A stretch of DNA of 64,000 bases from NCBI GenBank assembly GCA_949358305.1, contig OX442322.1, positions 2,542,001 through 2,606,000 of the forward strand. The letters run 5' to 3'. This document shows, piece after piece, positions 30,733-41,381 of the stretch (position 1 is its first letter; every line of letters starts with the position of its first letter). A program made the position numbers and the translations under genes. This DNA is from Strigamia acuminata. Its lineage: Eukaryota > Arthropoda > Chilopoda > Geophilomorpha > Linotaeniidae. The notes under the pieces were generated by a model that was not told where the DNA came from, did no database searches, and was given only the letters and a program-made list of their open reading frames with translations.

Positions 30733-31548
30733 TGTCGCGTCCTACCTGGTGATAGGTTTAAAGAGCTAACGTGTATTACTTTACCTGTGATTCTACTAAA
30801 TATGTAAATTACCCAAATGAATACTAAGTATATGTAAATGAACAAATAGGTTTATTCAATAGGCGTAAGCCTTAAAATATACTCAGTATAAAACTAGAGT
30901 CGACTTGGTCAGAGTCGAACAAAGGATTTCTCAAGATGGCGTCGTCGGTTCCGCGTGGTCGGCGGAACAAAGGCGGCGTCTCGAGTTGTCGTAAATTTGT
31001 CACGGATTCGTCGTTCACGGACGCGGTGGAATGCTCTTTCGAGTCTTCTATCCGTGCCTGTTGTCTAGGGGTTGGTTTTAGCGTCGCAAGGCTCCGTCCA
31101 GAAACGTGGAGTTTCTTACAGGGCACTCGGACACTTCGCAATGGAAATAATCGTGGGTCGATTATTCGGTGTGAATCCACAAGGGTTATTTTCCTGCTTT
31201 CGCGGGGAAATAACACAGTGTAAATTCGTGAGAGTTACAGTTGCACTGGAATCAGCGGTCCTCGATCAATCCTAACTTTTGGTGGAGTTGGCCTGACGGT
31301 GAGGTAGTTGCTGTGTTCTTGGTGTCGTTTGTGTAAGTTCTGCTTGTAGGGCGCAAAACTCTACCTGATATAGGCCAGGGTGAGGAGCCTGGCTCGGCCA
31401 ATGGGGGCCGTCCACACATCACCTCACCCCCTCGGGGCACGCGCTTCCCAGGGGGGGAAGGCGGAGCCAACGCGAGGGAACTGACCTTTCCTAGTGACTC
31501 ATGCGGATGGCGTCCACTGGAGAGACGACCACCCGCAGGGTCACCACA
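30733..31548 (-). repeat. LTR of Z family (3' LTR of a minus-strand element)
   Basis: Closely matches 1038-1855 end to end (TGTGGTGACC...GCGACA on the minus strand). The flanks AAAAC and CGTCC do not form a target duplication, so it is not a simple solo LTR. A purine tract on its higher-coordinate side shows it is the 3' LTR of a minus-strand element whose body lies at higher coordinates. Confidence 0.75.
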
Positions 31549-32003
31549 CGTCCCTCCCTCAGCTTCGATCTTCGATCGGGGCGATTACCCTATCTGGTCC
31601 CTCAGCGCAATAGCGGGCAACTTCCCTCCGCGGGGACGTAGGATTGGAAGATTAACGGCTGGCGGTGGCGGAGGAAGGCCATCGGGCAGCGACGTGGTCA
31701 GATTTGCTGGATTCTCTGATTCGTTAATGAAGAATTGAGCGTGGCCGGGAGGTCCGTCCGTGCTGCTTCTTCTTTCATGTACCCAGATTTGGGTCGAAGC
31801 GGGGAAGCGGCTGGGACATCAACGCATTCGCTGCGTTTCCGGCGGGGTGAGGGGCTCTCGGTGAGCCCGCTGGAGCCGTTGGTGAAGGATCGGGTCGTTG
31901 GTCAACCTTATTTCCTTCGCCATCCACTGTAGGAATGATTCGCCTTAGGCAGCCCAGATTTTCAGTCGGTTCGGTCGTATTCCTCACGTTCTGGTGGTCG
32001 CCT
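31549..32003 (-). other. 3' end of a minus-strand retroelement, with polypurine tract
   Basis: The minus strand reads CTGAGGGAGGGACG directly before the LTR start (31549-31562 in window coordinates), a good polypurine tract. The rest is noncoding or a Pro-rich open stretch. Element B is inserted at 32003, and the sequence continues at 46356. Confidence 0.6.
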
Positions 32004-33751
32004 TGTGATGATTACAAATCGATAGTTATCAATGTTCACCATAGATGGCGCTGTTTAACCAACGCGCGTATTTCAAACTCGGTTAAAACTAAAAAGTGTG
32101 ATAAATAATTATTTAAACACGGTGAATAAAATATAACTATTTTATTCAATATGAATTAAGTATTAATTACTTGATGGTGTTGATTCTATCGAATCAATAT
32201 CCACATTACTTACCTGTCAAAGGGAACCAATCGGACCTTTCCGGACCCCAACTGGGCCCATCTGGACATAGTCATATATTAGGTCCGGACTAGTGACCCA
32301 CGAATCCACCGATTCGTACGCTGATTGGCTGTCGCCAATCTAGTAGTTCTACAGAACTATATAAGCTTCAGTTTTCTCACTTCCAGTGCTTGGCTTGATA
32401 ACTGAACTTGTATATTGTCTGTAGTTGAATTGTTATCGTTTGATTTCATTATTCTCTATCGACACATCAGGCCACCTCAGCTCTCCACAGTTAGTATTCA
32501 TTACTATTTTGTTATTGCTGTTGTAGGGCTATTTCGGGAAGGCTAACTCCGGTAATAGACATGCATCCGCATGAAATGGCCCCGTAACGTTAGCCAGCTG
32601 TTCTACGGGACAGTAGGACTTCGTACGGTGGCTTAATATAACGGTCGTATACAGTACGACCTTGCTAAATGAAAGTAGGTCCCTCAGCTAACTGGCCACA
32701 GTCCGCTGCAGGATGGTTGTTGTAAACAGCCCACGCAGGTTCCCGTCTTTCTACGATTGGTCCTTCCGCTCGTTAAAAGTCGGTAAAGGCCTAATGCACA
32801 GGTAACACGCCGGGTTGGTAGCCCGTGAGTAATATCTTCAAGATGTTGCGATAAATAACTACCTGGATAATGGTAATCCAACGGCAGTGGCCAAATAATA
32901 TTTTACCCGGTGCTCGATCATTGGATCCCGCCATCGTAAGGCATGCTGGCGGATGGAGGAGTCAAATCCTCCCGCGATGGTTCTCTCGACCGTCGTGACG
33001 GTCCCCGCCCCATCGTACCCTCCGGGTTAGTAACCCGTGAACAGGAGTTGAACAACACTGTGTTAAATAAATTACTCGGGCATTGGTAATCCTGTATTGG
33101 CAATATCTTTTTATACCGGTAAGTCCATAGAAATGTTTACCTGGTGGTTGGTACCACCGATAGCGAGTTAAAACACACAATTAAATACTCGGCGCCTGAT
33201 CACGAGATCTTGTCGTCGTAAGGCATGCTGGCGGATGGAGTCTCAACAACTCCCGCGACGTTCTTTCAATTGTCGTGACGGTCCCCGCCCAATTAATATT
33301 TATACAACAATTCATTTGTTGTATTCCACTAATTACTTTACTTTTATTCATTTGGAACATGGAATATTCTGCTGAATATTCCTACTTATGCGAAGGACTC
33401 TTTGCGTTATTAGATACTCGATGCTGCGGACCAAATACGTCTCCGTAGCGATATTTGTGACGATGCCGCAAGTCAGCCGTATCCCTCTGGCTTCGCCCGG
33501 ATCCTCAACCAGTTGATGCCGCCCGTTTACACGCGTCAAGAACCCATATTTTGTTGTTAATATTTAGTAATAAATATGTCATGTCACACTAAAACTGTAA
33601 GTTATTTCTACTTGATTACATATTCATGTTTGTGAAGGCTTCCGTAGCTTATCTCGGTTAGGTTGTTGCTAAACTTAGCAACGTCTTGTATAAACCGAAT
33701 TATCTATCTCAAAAAGGACTAATAAATTAGCCCAAAAGTAGAATCGTCACA
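32004..33751 (+). repeat. 5' LTR of element B
   Basis: Starts TGTGATGATT and ends CGTCACA. TATA box at 32358-32364, structured block at about 32520-33290, AATAAA at 33569-33574 and GTAAGT at 33597-33602. The hairpin unit GGCGGATGGAG...CCCCGCC is present twice (about 32950-33010 and 33228-33290), whereas A has it once. Short minus-strand ORFs here are not genes. Confidence 0.94.
32358..32364 (+). promoter_or_regulatory. LTR promoter TATA box (element B)
   Basis: TATATAA in GAACTATATAAGC, the same context as in element A, downstream of GATTGGCTGTCGCCAATC. Also at 44962-44968 in the 3' LTR. Confidence 0.65.
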
Positions 33752-33753
33752 AG

Positions 33754-33771
33754 TGGAGGTTCTACCGAGAT
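33754..33771 (+). promoter_or_regulatory. Primer-binding site, tRNA-Gln type (element B)
   Basis: TGGAGGTTCTACCGAGAT, identical to the site of element A and 2 nt after the LTR. Confidence 0.75.
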
Positions 33772-34878
33772 AGGCTGCCAAATTTTAAATAAAATTTGAA
33801 GTTTTGCATGTCTATGATGAATTCGAGTAGTGTAACGTTTATGGTGATTTTTTGTGTGTAAAATAAATTTCGTTTGAGATTTATAAGTGTTTAATATATT
33901 TTATTCTGTTGTAGAACTTCTTGCAAGATAATAAGTGTCACTCACTTTATTCTGTTTTCTCCGCAGTGGAAATTATTTGTTTTAACAAAATAATAATTTC
34001 TACCGCGTGGTTAGGCCTAAAGGCCCAGCCCGAGAACGGAAAAATCTTGCCCGAACTTGTTGAAGTTGGTTCCGCCCGGGTACCGTCATTTTGTCATCGA
34101 CAATCGGACAAAACCACGCGGTCGGGCCTAATTTTGAAAAGTTGACTTTTGTTGGAATTCTTAAAGAATTCTATCAATTTAACAGTTGTTTTAATTTTAG
34201 AAATATTTTTCACATGTATTTTGCTTGAGACTTCAAGTTAAACCTAAATTTATTTGCCTAAATAAATTAGAAAGAAAATTGACGCTTTTCGAAGGAATTA
34301 AAATTTATATTTTATTTCAAAGTGGGTTTACCTTATTTTACAGACTTGATCTACATTAAAATGTTGGTTAAAAATCGTGATCTCAAGCCATTGAAATCGA
34401 ATTATACGAATGGAATACCATTCGAATTTTAGCGAAGAAGAATTCTTGTTGTTGTGTTGCCTAGCAACCCGTGTTGTGCAGAAAAGCCGTCGATTCAAAC
34501 GAATCGGCGCGACTTTTGAAATTACGAGTTTTAAAAAACTTTAAAAAATTCCATAAAGGTGATCATTCATTTATTAATAAATGCGGTGATATTTTAAAAT
34601 ATTTTGAAAAGTATCCATTTTGTTTGGTGACTACGTCATAACACTGGAATCTGTCAAGATTACGGTTCCACGAACTTGATGATTTCCACCAATCTCGGAC
34701 GAGATTGGACTCTCGCGAGACTAGCGTTGATATTTGACCAATCAGAGAGGTGTATCGAAGTACCCTTACTTCCTTTCGAACTAGTGTGACCACTGCTTCG
34801 TTTGCGATCCTCCTGAACGTTTGCAACTTCATCGTTATCTCTCAGACTTAGGAAATTTTCTTAGTTTTAAGTTTAGTT
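33772..34878 (+). other. Untranslated leader of element B
   Basis: Alignable with the leader of A. Contains CCGCGTGGTTAGGCCTAA and a diverged second copy (ACGCGGTCGGGCCTAA), and the GTTGCCTAGCAAC palindrome (34456-34468). No ORF runs on the plus strand. Confidence 0.6.
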
Positions 34879-37104
34879 ATGACTAATAACCAGCATCACA
34901 TGAACACCCGTGGTAAGGACAGAACTTGTTTGACCGGTGGAATGAATCTATCCGGGTTTATACCTGTTCCTAATGGAACTGAAGAAGTGGAAAACCACGC
35001 GGTCCATAATGGCGTTTCAAATGAAACAGCCGGACCATCTGGAGAGAATAGGGCTCCACGTGAACCTACTCCGCCTGGAGAAGAGGAATGCATTCCTGAA
35101 GGTTCTCATTTAGGCCGAGGCGGTCTATTATTTTGTCAGGATCATGGTTTGAACCCAAACCAGTTTAGATCTTTGACCGAAGTGTTAGATTTTGTACACG
35201 CGCAACGTGCTACATCGGAGCATCCTAATTCCCCAGCCAGCCAAAGATTAAATAATTTTAGTCCCACTCCTTCGACGCCTATTTCTAGATATAGAAATAA
35301 AAATGCACAACCTCCTCAAGATCAGTCGAATTTGACACCAGGAGATTTTAATCGTGCTTTCCAACAACGATTACCAGCGAATAATTTCGCTCGCAACCAA
35401 CAAAGGGGATTTACAAATCCAGAGAACTTTGAGAATACGTTCACCAGAGCGAATTTGGGTCCGCCTAATATGGCCAACCCTAATCCAAGTTTTCCAAACG
35501 GATCCAATAGTTGTCCGAATCTCGCTGGAAATTTGAACCCAAATTCAGGTGCGACAAGAGGTCCAAACCGCCGTTTTGACCCAAATTCTAGATTTGCAAA
35601 CAATTCTAGTCCAGCACCTAACATACAAAGGGGTCACCCAGTTCCTCCGAACTCGAATAACCCAAATAATCCTTCTACTGGAACTCCAGGAAATTCAAAT
35701 AACTATTTGAATCGGGGTACGCCAGGTAATTCGAACTATCGTCCGAATTTTGGTAATCAAGAAAGTTCGAACAACCGTCCGAATTTTGACAATCAGGGTA
35801 ATTCTAATAATCATTCGAATTATGGGAACCAAGGCAATTCGAATAACCATTCGAACTTTGGTAACCACAGCAGGTCAAATCAAGGAGGGTCGAATAATTT
35901 CAACCCTAATAGTGGTGGCTCAAGTCAAAATAACTCGAGTCAACCAAATAATGGCGGGTCGTCAAACGACAACTCGCGCCCCCCCAGTAGCTTTGGAATG
36001 ACGGCTGATGACCTCGCGTCAATTGCCACGACCATGCACAAGTTGATGCAGGCAGGAAAAAGTTCCGCCACTGTCCCTCAAACTAACTGTTTGAAACCAC
36101 CAGATATCCCTGTATTCTCCGGAAAAGCAGAAGAAAGCGAACGCTTTCTCAATATTGTAAAAAATGTCGCTTTCCTGCGAAACATGTCACTCGATGACAT
36201 GCTTGTTAAAGGCGTGGCCGGTTATTTAACCGAGCAAGCGCATGGTTGGTTTCATGAAAGGAGAGAAGATTTCATATCTTGGGAAGTATTTGAACAGGCG
36301 TTCAAAGAACGGTTTGTAGCCACTCGACAAGAGCGGACGAACCAACTAACTAAGTTGAAACAACTAGAAACAGAAAGTCTTTACGACTTTATGCACAAAT
36401 ATTACCAGTTATGGATATTACAAGACAGTCTTGATGCAAAAGGGGCTGGTTGTCTTTTTATCGGGAGTGTAACTCCTGCTAATGATTTGCTTTTGCATAC
36501 GCAAGGCATAGCGGATTTGCCTCTGACAGAGATTTATACCGTTATAACAAAAAATAAAGGCTTGTACAGTCGTACAGCTAATGGAGCAAGGGAAAATATT
36601 TCCAATCCAGTTGTTTTCCCACCTCGGAAAACTGACACTCGTCCTCAGCCAAAGACAAATGTTAAATCTTTAACTTTGGATTCACAAGAACAACTTAATA
36701 TTTGTGAAGAAGAGTTACCTGAGGAATGCGAGGCCGTTTATTTAATAAATGGAGTAGTGGATCAGACCAGACGTGGTCAATTAGTTTGTTACCACTGTAA
36801 GAAACCAGGACACATGCGTCGAGAATGTCCAGATTTAAAACCACGTGCAAATTTCAACTCTGAAGAGTTGCAAAAACGAAGTACGCCGGATTCCCCGACT
36901 GTGGATCCTACTTCTAAACGTCCTAATAATAGGTGGATAACTCAAGAAGTGTTGGATGCAACACTAGATGCTAAACTTGATGCGAAACTTAATACTTTTG
37001 AAAATAAGTTACAAACTTCGCTGACTAACTCGTTGGCAGAAATGGTCAAGACTTTGATCAAGCCCGAATCTGCTGATTCAAGTGCGACTAGTTCAAAAAA
37101 CTAG
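34879..37104 (+). CDS. gag: Gag of element B
   Basis: The intact 741-residue Gag starts MTNNQHHMNTRGKDR at the first ATG after the leader; the homologous start in A supports it. After the N-terminus comes an Asn/Gly/Ser-rich tract (about residues 185-365) with repeated NNHSNFGNQ-type units, then a retrotransposon Gag domain (about 405-515; FSGKAEESERFLNIVKNVAF, GYLTEQAHGWFHERREDF, FEQAFKERFVATRQERT). The zinc knuckle CYHCKKPGHMRREC (C637, C640, H645, C650) is the nucleic-acid-binding nucleocapsid part. A conserved QEVLDATLDAKLD motif near the C-terminus looks like a short coiled coil. It builds the virus-like particle; Gag-Pol is produced by frameshifting at the last codons. Confidence 0.93.
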   Translation: MTNNQHHMNTRGKDRTCLTGGMNLSGFIPVPNGTEEVENHAVHNGVSNETAGPSGENRAPREPTPPGEEECIPEGSHLGRGGLLFCQDHGLNPNQFRSLTEVLDFVHAQRATSEHPNSPASQRLNNFSPTPSTPISRYRNKNAQPPQDQSNLTPGDFNRAFQQRLPANNFARNQQRGFTNPENFENTFTRANLGPPNMANPNPSFPNGSNSCPNLAGNLNPNSGATRGPNRRFDPNSRFANNSSPAPNIQRGHPVPPNSNNPNNPSTGTPGNSNNYLNRGTPGNSNYRPNFGNQESSNNRPNFDNQGNSNNHSNYGNQGNSNNHSNFGNHSRSNQGGSNNFNPNSGGSSQNNSSQPNNGGSSNDNSRPPSSFGMTADDLASIATTMHKLMQAGKSSATVPQTNCLKPPDIPVFSGKAEESERFLNIVKNVAFLRNMSLDDMLVKGVAGYLTEQAHGWFHERREDFISWEVFEQAFKERFVATRQERTNQLTKLKQLETESLYDFMHKYYQLWILQDSLDAKGAGCLFIGSVTPANDLLLHTQGIADLPLTEIYTVITKNKGLYSRTANGARENISNPVVFPPRKTDTRPQPKTNVKSLTLDSQEQLNICEEELPEECEAVYLINGVVDQTRRGQLVCYHCKKPGHMRRECPDLKPRANFNSEELQKRSTPDSPTVDPTSKRPNNRWITQEVLDATLDAKLDAKLNTFENKLQTSLTNSLAEMVKTLIKPESADSSATSSKN

Positions 37105-37134
37105 ATCCGGGGGACGAAGGTTTATTCCATCCCC
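37095..37134 (+). promoter_or_regulatory. -1 ribosomal frameshift signal, gag-pol (element B)
   Basis: Gag ends TCA AAA AAC TAG, giving the in-phase heptamer A AAA AAC (37095-37101). A 7-nt spacer is followed by GGGGGA (37109-37114), pairing with TCCCCC (about 37128-37133), with inner GAA/TTC pairing. Element A keeps the stem with different inner bases. Pol is in the -1 frame. Confidence 0.87.
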
Positions 37135-37139
37135 CAGAA

Positions 37140-40100
37140 GTGGCTAATGCTACGTCGGAATCTTTATTTATGGATGTAGACACAACTTGTCTTGAAGTAG
37201 CCACTAGTCATAGTGGCGGAGTAGAGGAAAATTTGCAAGAAATGACAGAACAATTAAAAAATCTGACATTATTTCCTCACAAGTGTTACACGAAGAAATT
37301 CTGTAGACTTCGCCGACTCAACAGAGTCATAGGCGGCAATAATTTGCACAATATTACTTTAGGTAATAATAAAGATGATCCTCGAATGAAGATCACAATT
37401 GGTGGGCTCACCTATAACGCGCTCATGGATACAGGAGCATCTCAATGTTACATTGGAGAACAACTTTTGTCTGAAACTCAGGCTCTGCCGGAATTTTTGC
37501 AAGAGGCTCCCAGAAACATGTTGGTTAACGCTGTAGGCGTAGCACACAAGCCTGTCGGACAAATAACTTTGTGCGTGCAATGGGCTGATGAATTTACACC
37601 AATGAATTTCATCGTTTTAGCAAAACGAATTTGTGGCTTGATACTTGGCCACAATTTCATGCGCAGACAGAAAATTAGTCCGCATCCACATTTACAAGAG
37701 TTCTCTTGTGCAGATAAACCTAATTGGTCCGCTCCTTATGAATCGGAAGAAGCCAATTTGGCCCTGGCCCCATTAAATCGAATTACTTTCGATTATTTAG
37801 GACTGTCGTCCACTCTCAACTCAATTGAGTTAACAGACACTCCTGTGTTGACTTGGGATGAAAAATTAGTTGAGGAGAGCGACTGCACTCCGGAACAAAG
37901 ACTAGCACTTCGCGAAGTGGTTAACTCAATACCGAATGTATTTCGTGATCAAGTTGGGTGCACTAACGTGACCCAACATCGTATTAAGTTCAAAGAAGGG
38001 CATTCATTGCCCAAAATGCAGTATAGAATGTATAACCCGGCCAAGAGAGCCATTATGACCAAACTAGCTGCAGAATTGGAACAGGATGGACTCATTGAAA
38101 AGGCCAAAGGGCCCTTCATAAGTCATCCCGTCATTGTTGCGAAGCCTGACGGCTCGTATAGGATGTGCATTGACTACCGGTGGCTAAATGCCATCACTGA
38201 AGTCGAAGTAATACAAATGCCAAGTATTGACCTTTTATTGCATAATACTGGTCCGGCAAAGTATTTTACGTCTATTGACCTTGTCAAAGGTTACTACCAA
38301 GTCGAGATGCGTGAGGAAGATCGTCCAAAAACGGCGTTTTATACGCCAAACGGCCCTTATCAATTTGTGCGAATGCCGTTCGGCCTTTGCAATGCGCCTT
38401 GTACTTTCCAGCGTCTGATGGAAGGCATTTTAGGCTCAGCTTTACAAGACTACGCATTAGTTTATTTGGATGACGTAATTGTGTATTCAGATAATTGGGA
38501 TGATCATCTCAAACATGTCCGAGATGTTTTGGAAAAGCTTAACCAAGCCAACATGACGATAAATAAAGCGAAATCTCGTTTTGGGCGTACAGAATTAAAA
38601 TTCTTGGGCCACTGGATTAAACCCGAAGGTCTCTTCGGTGATCCCGATAAAATATCGGCGATCATGAAATTTCCCACCCCCACGTGTGCTAAAGACATTC
38701 AGCGCTTTCACGGCATGACTAACTTCTTCAGGAAGTTTGTTCCAAATCACGGAACTATTGCCGCACCATACACACGTATGATGAATGAGAAAACTCCATT
38801 TGAATGGGGAGATGAGCAGACAGAAGCTTTTAATAAAATTAAAGAGCTACTTTGTGGTGACAATTGTCTACACAAACCAGATATGACTTTACCATTTGTT
38901 GTCATGACTGACGCTTCACATGAAGGCTTAGGAGCTGTCCTTTGCCAAGACGTCGATATATTCGATGAAAAGAAGCAGAAAAACATTTCTGTACCCAAAC
39001 CTGTAGCTTATGCAAGCAGAGTTTTACGTGGAGCGGAGAAGCGTTATACAACGCCGGAACTCGAATGTCTCGCAGTCGTGTGGGCTATTGATCGATTTAA
39101 ACCATATCTCGAATATGGTACATTCACTTTAGAGTCAGATGCAGAAGCACTGAAATGGTTGATGCGAACGCCTGAACCATCTGGGAAATTTGGCCGATGG
39201 GCCTTAAGAATCCAATGTGGAAATTTTAAAATTGTTTTTCGAAAAGGTGCTGCTAACCAAGTTGCAGATGCACTTTCTAGAGCCCCACTAACAGAGGAAG
39301 ACATTCCTCTTCGTGATCATGTGGAACCTGTCGAAATTAAACAATACTGGCCTGAATGGGACGGAAATCCTTCTGTTTCATTAAATCGTGCCCCGGAGAA
39401 ACGAGAATATTTGGCTAGTGTGCGTTCCTATTTTTCAGAAAATTCTAAAGAATGTTCTGAAGAAAAGGAGGGGGAGGAAGTACAAGAAACCTTGTACAGT
39501 GCGTTGACTGAAGTACTTAAAGAAGTCCCTCCTACAAGGAGAGAAATAATAGATGCTCAGTTACTAGATACTGAATGCAAACGCATTCGAGAATATTTAT
39601 TGAATGACAAGGTTGTTGGGATACCACAATCTGAAATAAAAGAATGGAAAAACAAAGTCAAAAACTATTGTTTAGACAAAAAAGAAATTGATGGTGATCA
39701 AATGATCATCTATTTTAACCCTTCGTTCGAAGAGGAATTAAACGATTCGGGAAACGGCTTTAAAGCCGTTGTACCCAGTTCACTCGTAAAACGAGTACTC
39801 TTTGCTTGTCATGGCCACCCCCTAAGCGGTCACGCTGGGATGAGTAAGACGCTTGAGAAAACGCGTTTAATATATTTCTGGCCTGGTATGAGTAGAAGTG
39901 TCAGGAACTACGTCAAAAGTTGCACGCACTGTGCTCAGTACAAGCCTATTCAACAGAAAAGGCACGCAGCTCCTTACACGCCACACAACATGACCAATCC
40001 TTGGGAATGTATTAACATGGACTTGATGGGCCCAAAACCCGCGGGAAGGTCCCAAAACCAGTATATTTTTGTCATTATTGACAATTGTACCAAGTTCGTT

Positions 40101-41300
40101 GAAATTAAGGCTTTGACCAAAGCCACGAGCGCTAACTGCGTTCAAGAATTAAGATCTGTTACAAACAGTTGGGGACACCCCAAAAAGATTGTGAGCGATA
40201 ACGGAAAACAATTTGTTTCCGATATTTACAATGAGTATTGCGAAATGTACAACATTCGCCCGTCCCATACAAGCACGTATCATGCCCAGGCGAACCCGAC
40301 AGAGCGAGCCAATAGAGATATAAAGACGATGCTGGCCCTGTACACAGATGTGCACACGCAATGGCCACGTTATCTAGACGAATTCGCGTTCGCGATGAGA
40401 AATAATGTCTCAGCGGCAACGGGCTCAAGCCCAATGTTACTGAACACAGGACGAATCGTAACATTACCTTTCGACCCAAGGATTATTAAACATGCCAATC
40501 CATTTGACAAAGAAAATCCAGAAAAATATGTCAGAGTACTATTAGATATATTACGTAGATCGCATCAAGAGATGCATCGCAGAATTCAATTGAATTTTGA
40601 ACGACATAGAAAAATACACGAACAAAAGTTCGTAATTACGGAGTTCGAAGTTGGAGATTTAGTTTGGAAACAGACTCACATTCTCTCGTGCGCAGATAAA
40701 AATATCTCCGCTGGATTTGCCGAGAAGAGAGATGGACCGTGGGAAATTACTAAAGTACTTCCTGGCGGAGCGTATAAATTACGCAAATTATCTGATGGTT
40801 CGATCGAAAAATCAGTGAACATTAAAGCGTTGTACCCCTATACGCCCTCATACCCAATTGAGACTTGGAAAGTAGGACAAAAGTCCGCCTCTTACTCGCC
40901 TCAAGACAATCCTAAATGGATGGACGAAAGTAATCAACTTCCGGATGCTGAAGAAATGGAATTAATTCCTGAAACTTCCTCAGAAATTCCAATGGAATTA
41001 TCCGACTCAACTTCAGTGCAGATTGACAAATCTGCGCCAACAAAGTCTAAACATAGACATAGACAACGCTTAACTGCTATGGAAAAGAAAGCGGCGTTAA
41101 AAAGAGGTGAAGTTCCAAAGAAACCACCTCGAAAACCCCGCAAACCCCAACCGATAGTTCCACGAACTAGCACTCGTCCACGACGAGAACGAAAACCAAA
41201 TCCTAAATATGCAGATGAAAATTTCGTGCGAAACATCACTGCAGTATTTAAAAAACCTTACCAACAACGAGGAAAAGCCTCAAAGTTTTGTTGGAATTGA
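37140..41300 (+). CDS. pol: Pol polyprotein of element B (PR-RT-RNase H-IN)
   Basis: The 1386-residue ORF (first ATG) is probably translated from the frameshift at about 37098. Domains as in A: protease LMDTGASQCYIG (about residue 95), reverse transcriptase with RMCIDYRWLNAI, FTSIDLVKGYYQVEM, RMPFGLCNAPCTFQRLM and YLDDVIVYS, RNase H beginning VVMTDASHEGLGAV with ESDAEALKWLM and QVADALSRAP, integrase HHCC (HGHPLSGH, then CTHC) and DDE (NMDLMGPK, SDNGKQF, NPTERANRD). A GPY/F-like module KRDGPWEITKVLPGGAYKL follows. The C-terminal tail is Lys/Arg/Pro-rich and ends 15 residues longer than in A. All catalytic residues are intact. The product copies element RNA into DNA and inserts it. Confidence 0.96.
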   Translation: MANATSESLFMDVDTTCLEVATSHSGGVEENLQEMTEQLKNLTLFPHKCYTKKFCRLRRLNRVIGGNNLHNITLGNNKDDPRMKITIGGLTYNALMDTGASQCYIGEQLLSETQALPEFLQEAPRNMLVNAVGVAHKPVGQITLCVQWADEFTPMNFIVLAKRICGLILGHNFMRRQKISPHPHLQEFSCADKPNWSAPYESEEANLALAPLNRITFDYLGLSSTLNSIELTDTPVLTWDEKLVEESDCTPEQRLALREVVNSIPNVFRDQVGCTNVTQHRIKFKEGHSLPKMQYRMYNPAKRAIMTKLAAELEQDGLIEKAKGPFISHPVIVAKPDGSYRMCIDYRWLNAITEVEVIQMPSIDLLLHNTGPAKYFTSIDLVKGYYQVEMREEDRPKTAFYTPNGPYQFVRMPFGLCNAPCTFQRLMEGILGSALQDYALVYLDDVIVYSDNWDDHLKHVRDVLEKLNQANMTINKAKSRFGRTELKFLGHWIKPEGLFGDPDKISAIMKFPTPTCAKDIQRFHGMTNFFRKFVPNHGTIAAPYTRMMNEKTPFEWGDEQTEAFNKIKELLCGDNCLHKPDMTLPFVVMTDASHEGLGAVLCQDVDIFDEKKQKNISVPKPVAYASRVLRGAEKRYTTPELECLAVVWAIDRFKPYLEYGTFTLESDAEALKWLMRTPEPSGKFGRWALRIQCGNFKIVFRKGAANQVADALSRAPLTEEDIPLRDHVEPVEIKQYWPEWDGNPSVSLNRAPEKREYLASVRSYFSENSKECSEEKEGEEVQETLYSALTEVLKEVPPTRREIIDAQLLDTECKRIREYLLNDKVVGIPQSEIKEWKNKVKNYCLDKKEIDGDQMIIYFNPSFEEELNDSGNGFKAVVPSSLVKRVLFACHGHPLSGHAGMSKTLEKTRLIYFWPGMSRSVRNYVKSCTHCAQYKPIQQKRHAAPYTPHNMTNPWECINMDLMGPKPAGRSQNQYIFVIIDNCTKFVEIKALTKATSANCVQELRSVTNSWGHPKKIVSDNGKQFVSDIYNEYCEMYNIRPSHTSTYHAQANPTERANRDIKTMLALYTDVHTQWPRYLDEFAFAMRNNVSAATGSSPMLLNTGRIVTLPFDPRIIKHANPFDKENPEKYVRVLLDILRRSHQEMHRRIQLNFERHRKIHEQKFVITEFEVGDLVWKQTHILSCADKNISAGFAEKRDGPWEITKVLPGGAYKLRKLSDGSIEKSVNIKALYPYTPSYPIETWKVGQKSASYSPQDNPKWMDESNQLPDAEEMELIPETSSEIPMELSDSTSVQIDKSAPTKSKHRHRQRLTAMEKKAALKRGEVPKKPPRKPRKPQPIVPRTSTRPRRERKPNPKYADENFVRNITAVFKKPYQQRGKASKFCWN

Positions 41301-41372
41301 TAAGTTTTATTCAAAACTTGAAGACTGTAATTATTTACATGTCTGACAGGTGTAGTGATTTATAATCTCAAC

Positions 41373-41381
41373 ACCGGGGGA
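41373..41381 (+). promoter_or_regulatory. Candidate internal polypurine tract (element B)
   Basis: ACCGGGGGA, identical to the 3' tract at 44597-44605 and to the internal site of A. It lies 70 bp after pol in an otherwise diverged region. Confidence 0.45.

Noticed and set aside
30733-31548. Solo LTR
   Set aside because: Flanks show no target duplication, and a purine tract on one side indicates a 3' LTR with its body attached.
32918-33180. Small minus-strand ORFs in the LTRs
   Set aside because: Repeated in every LTR copy and overlapping the hairpin array; no codon conservation between A and B.
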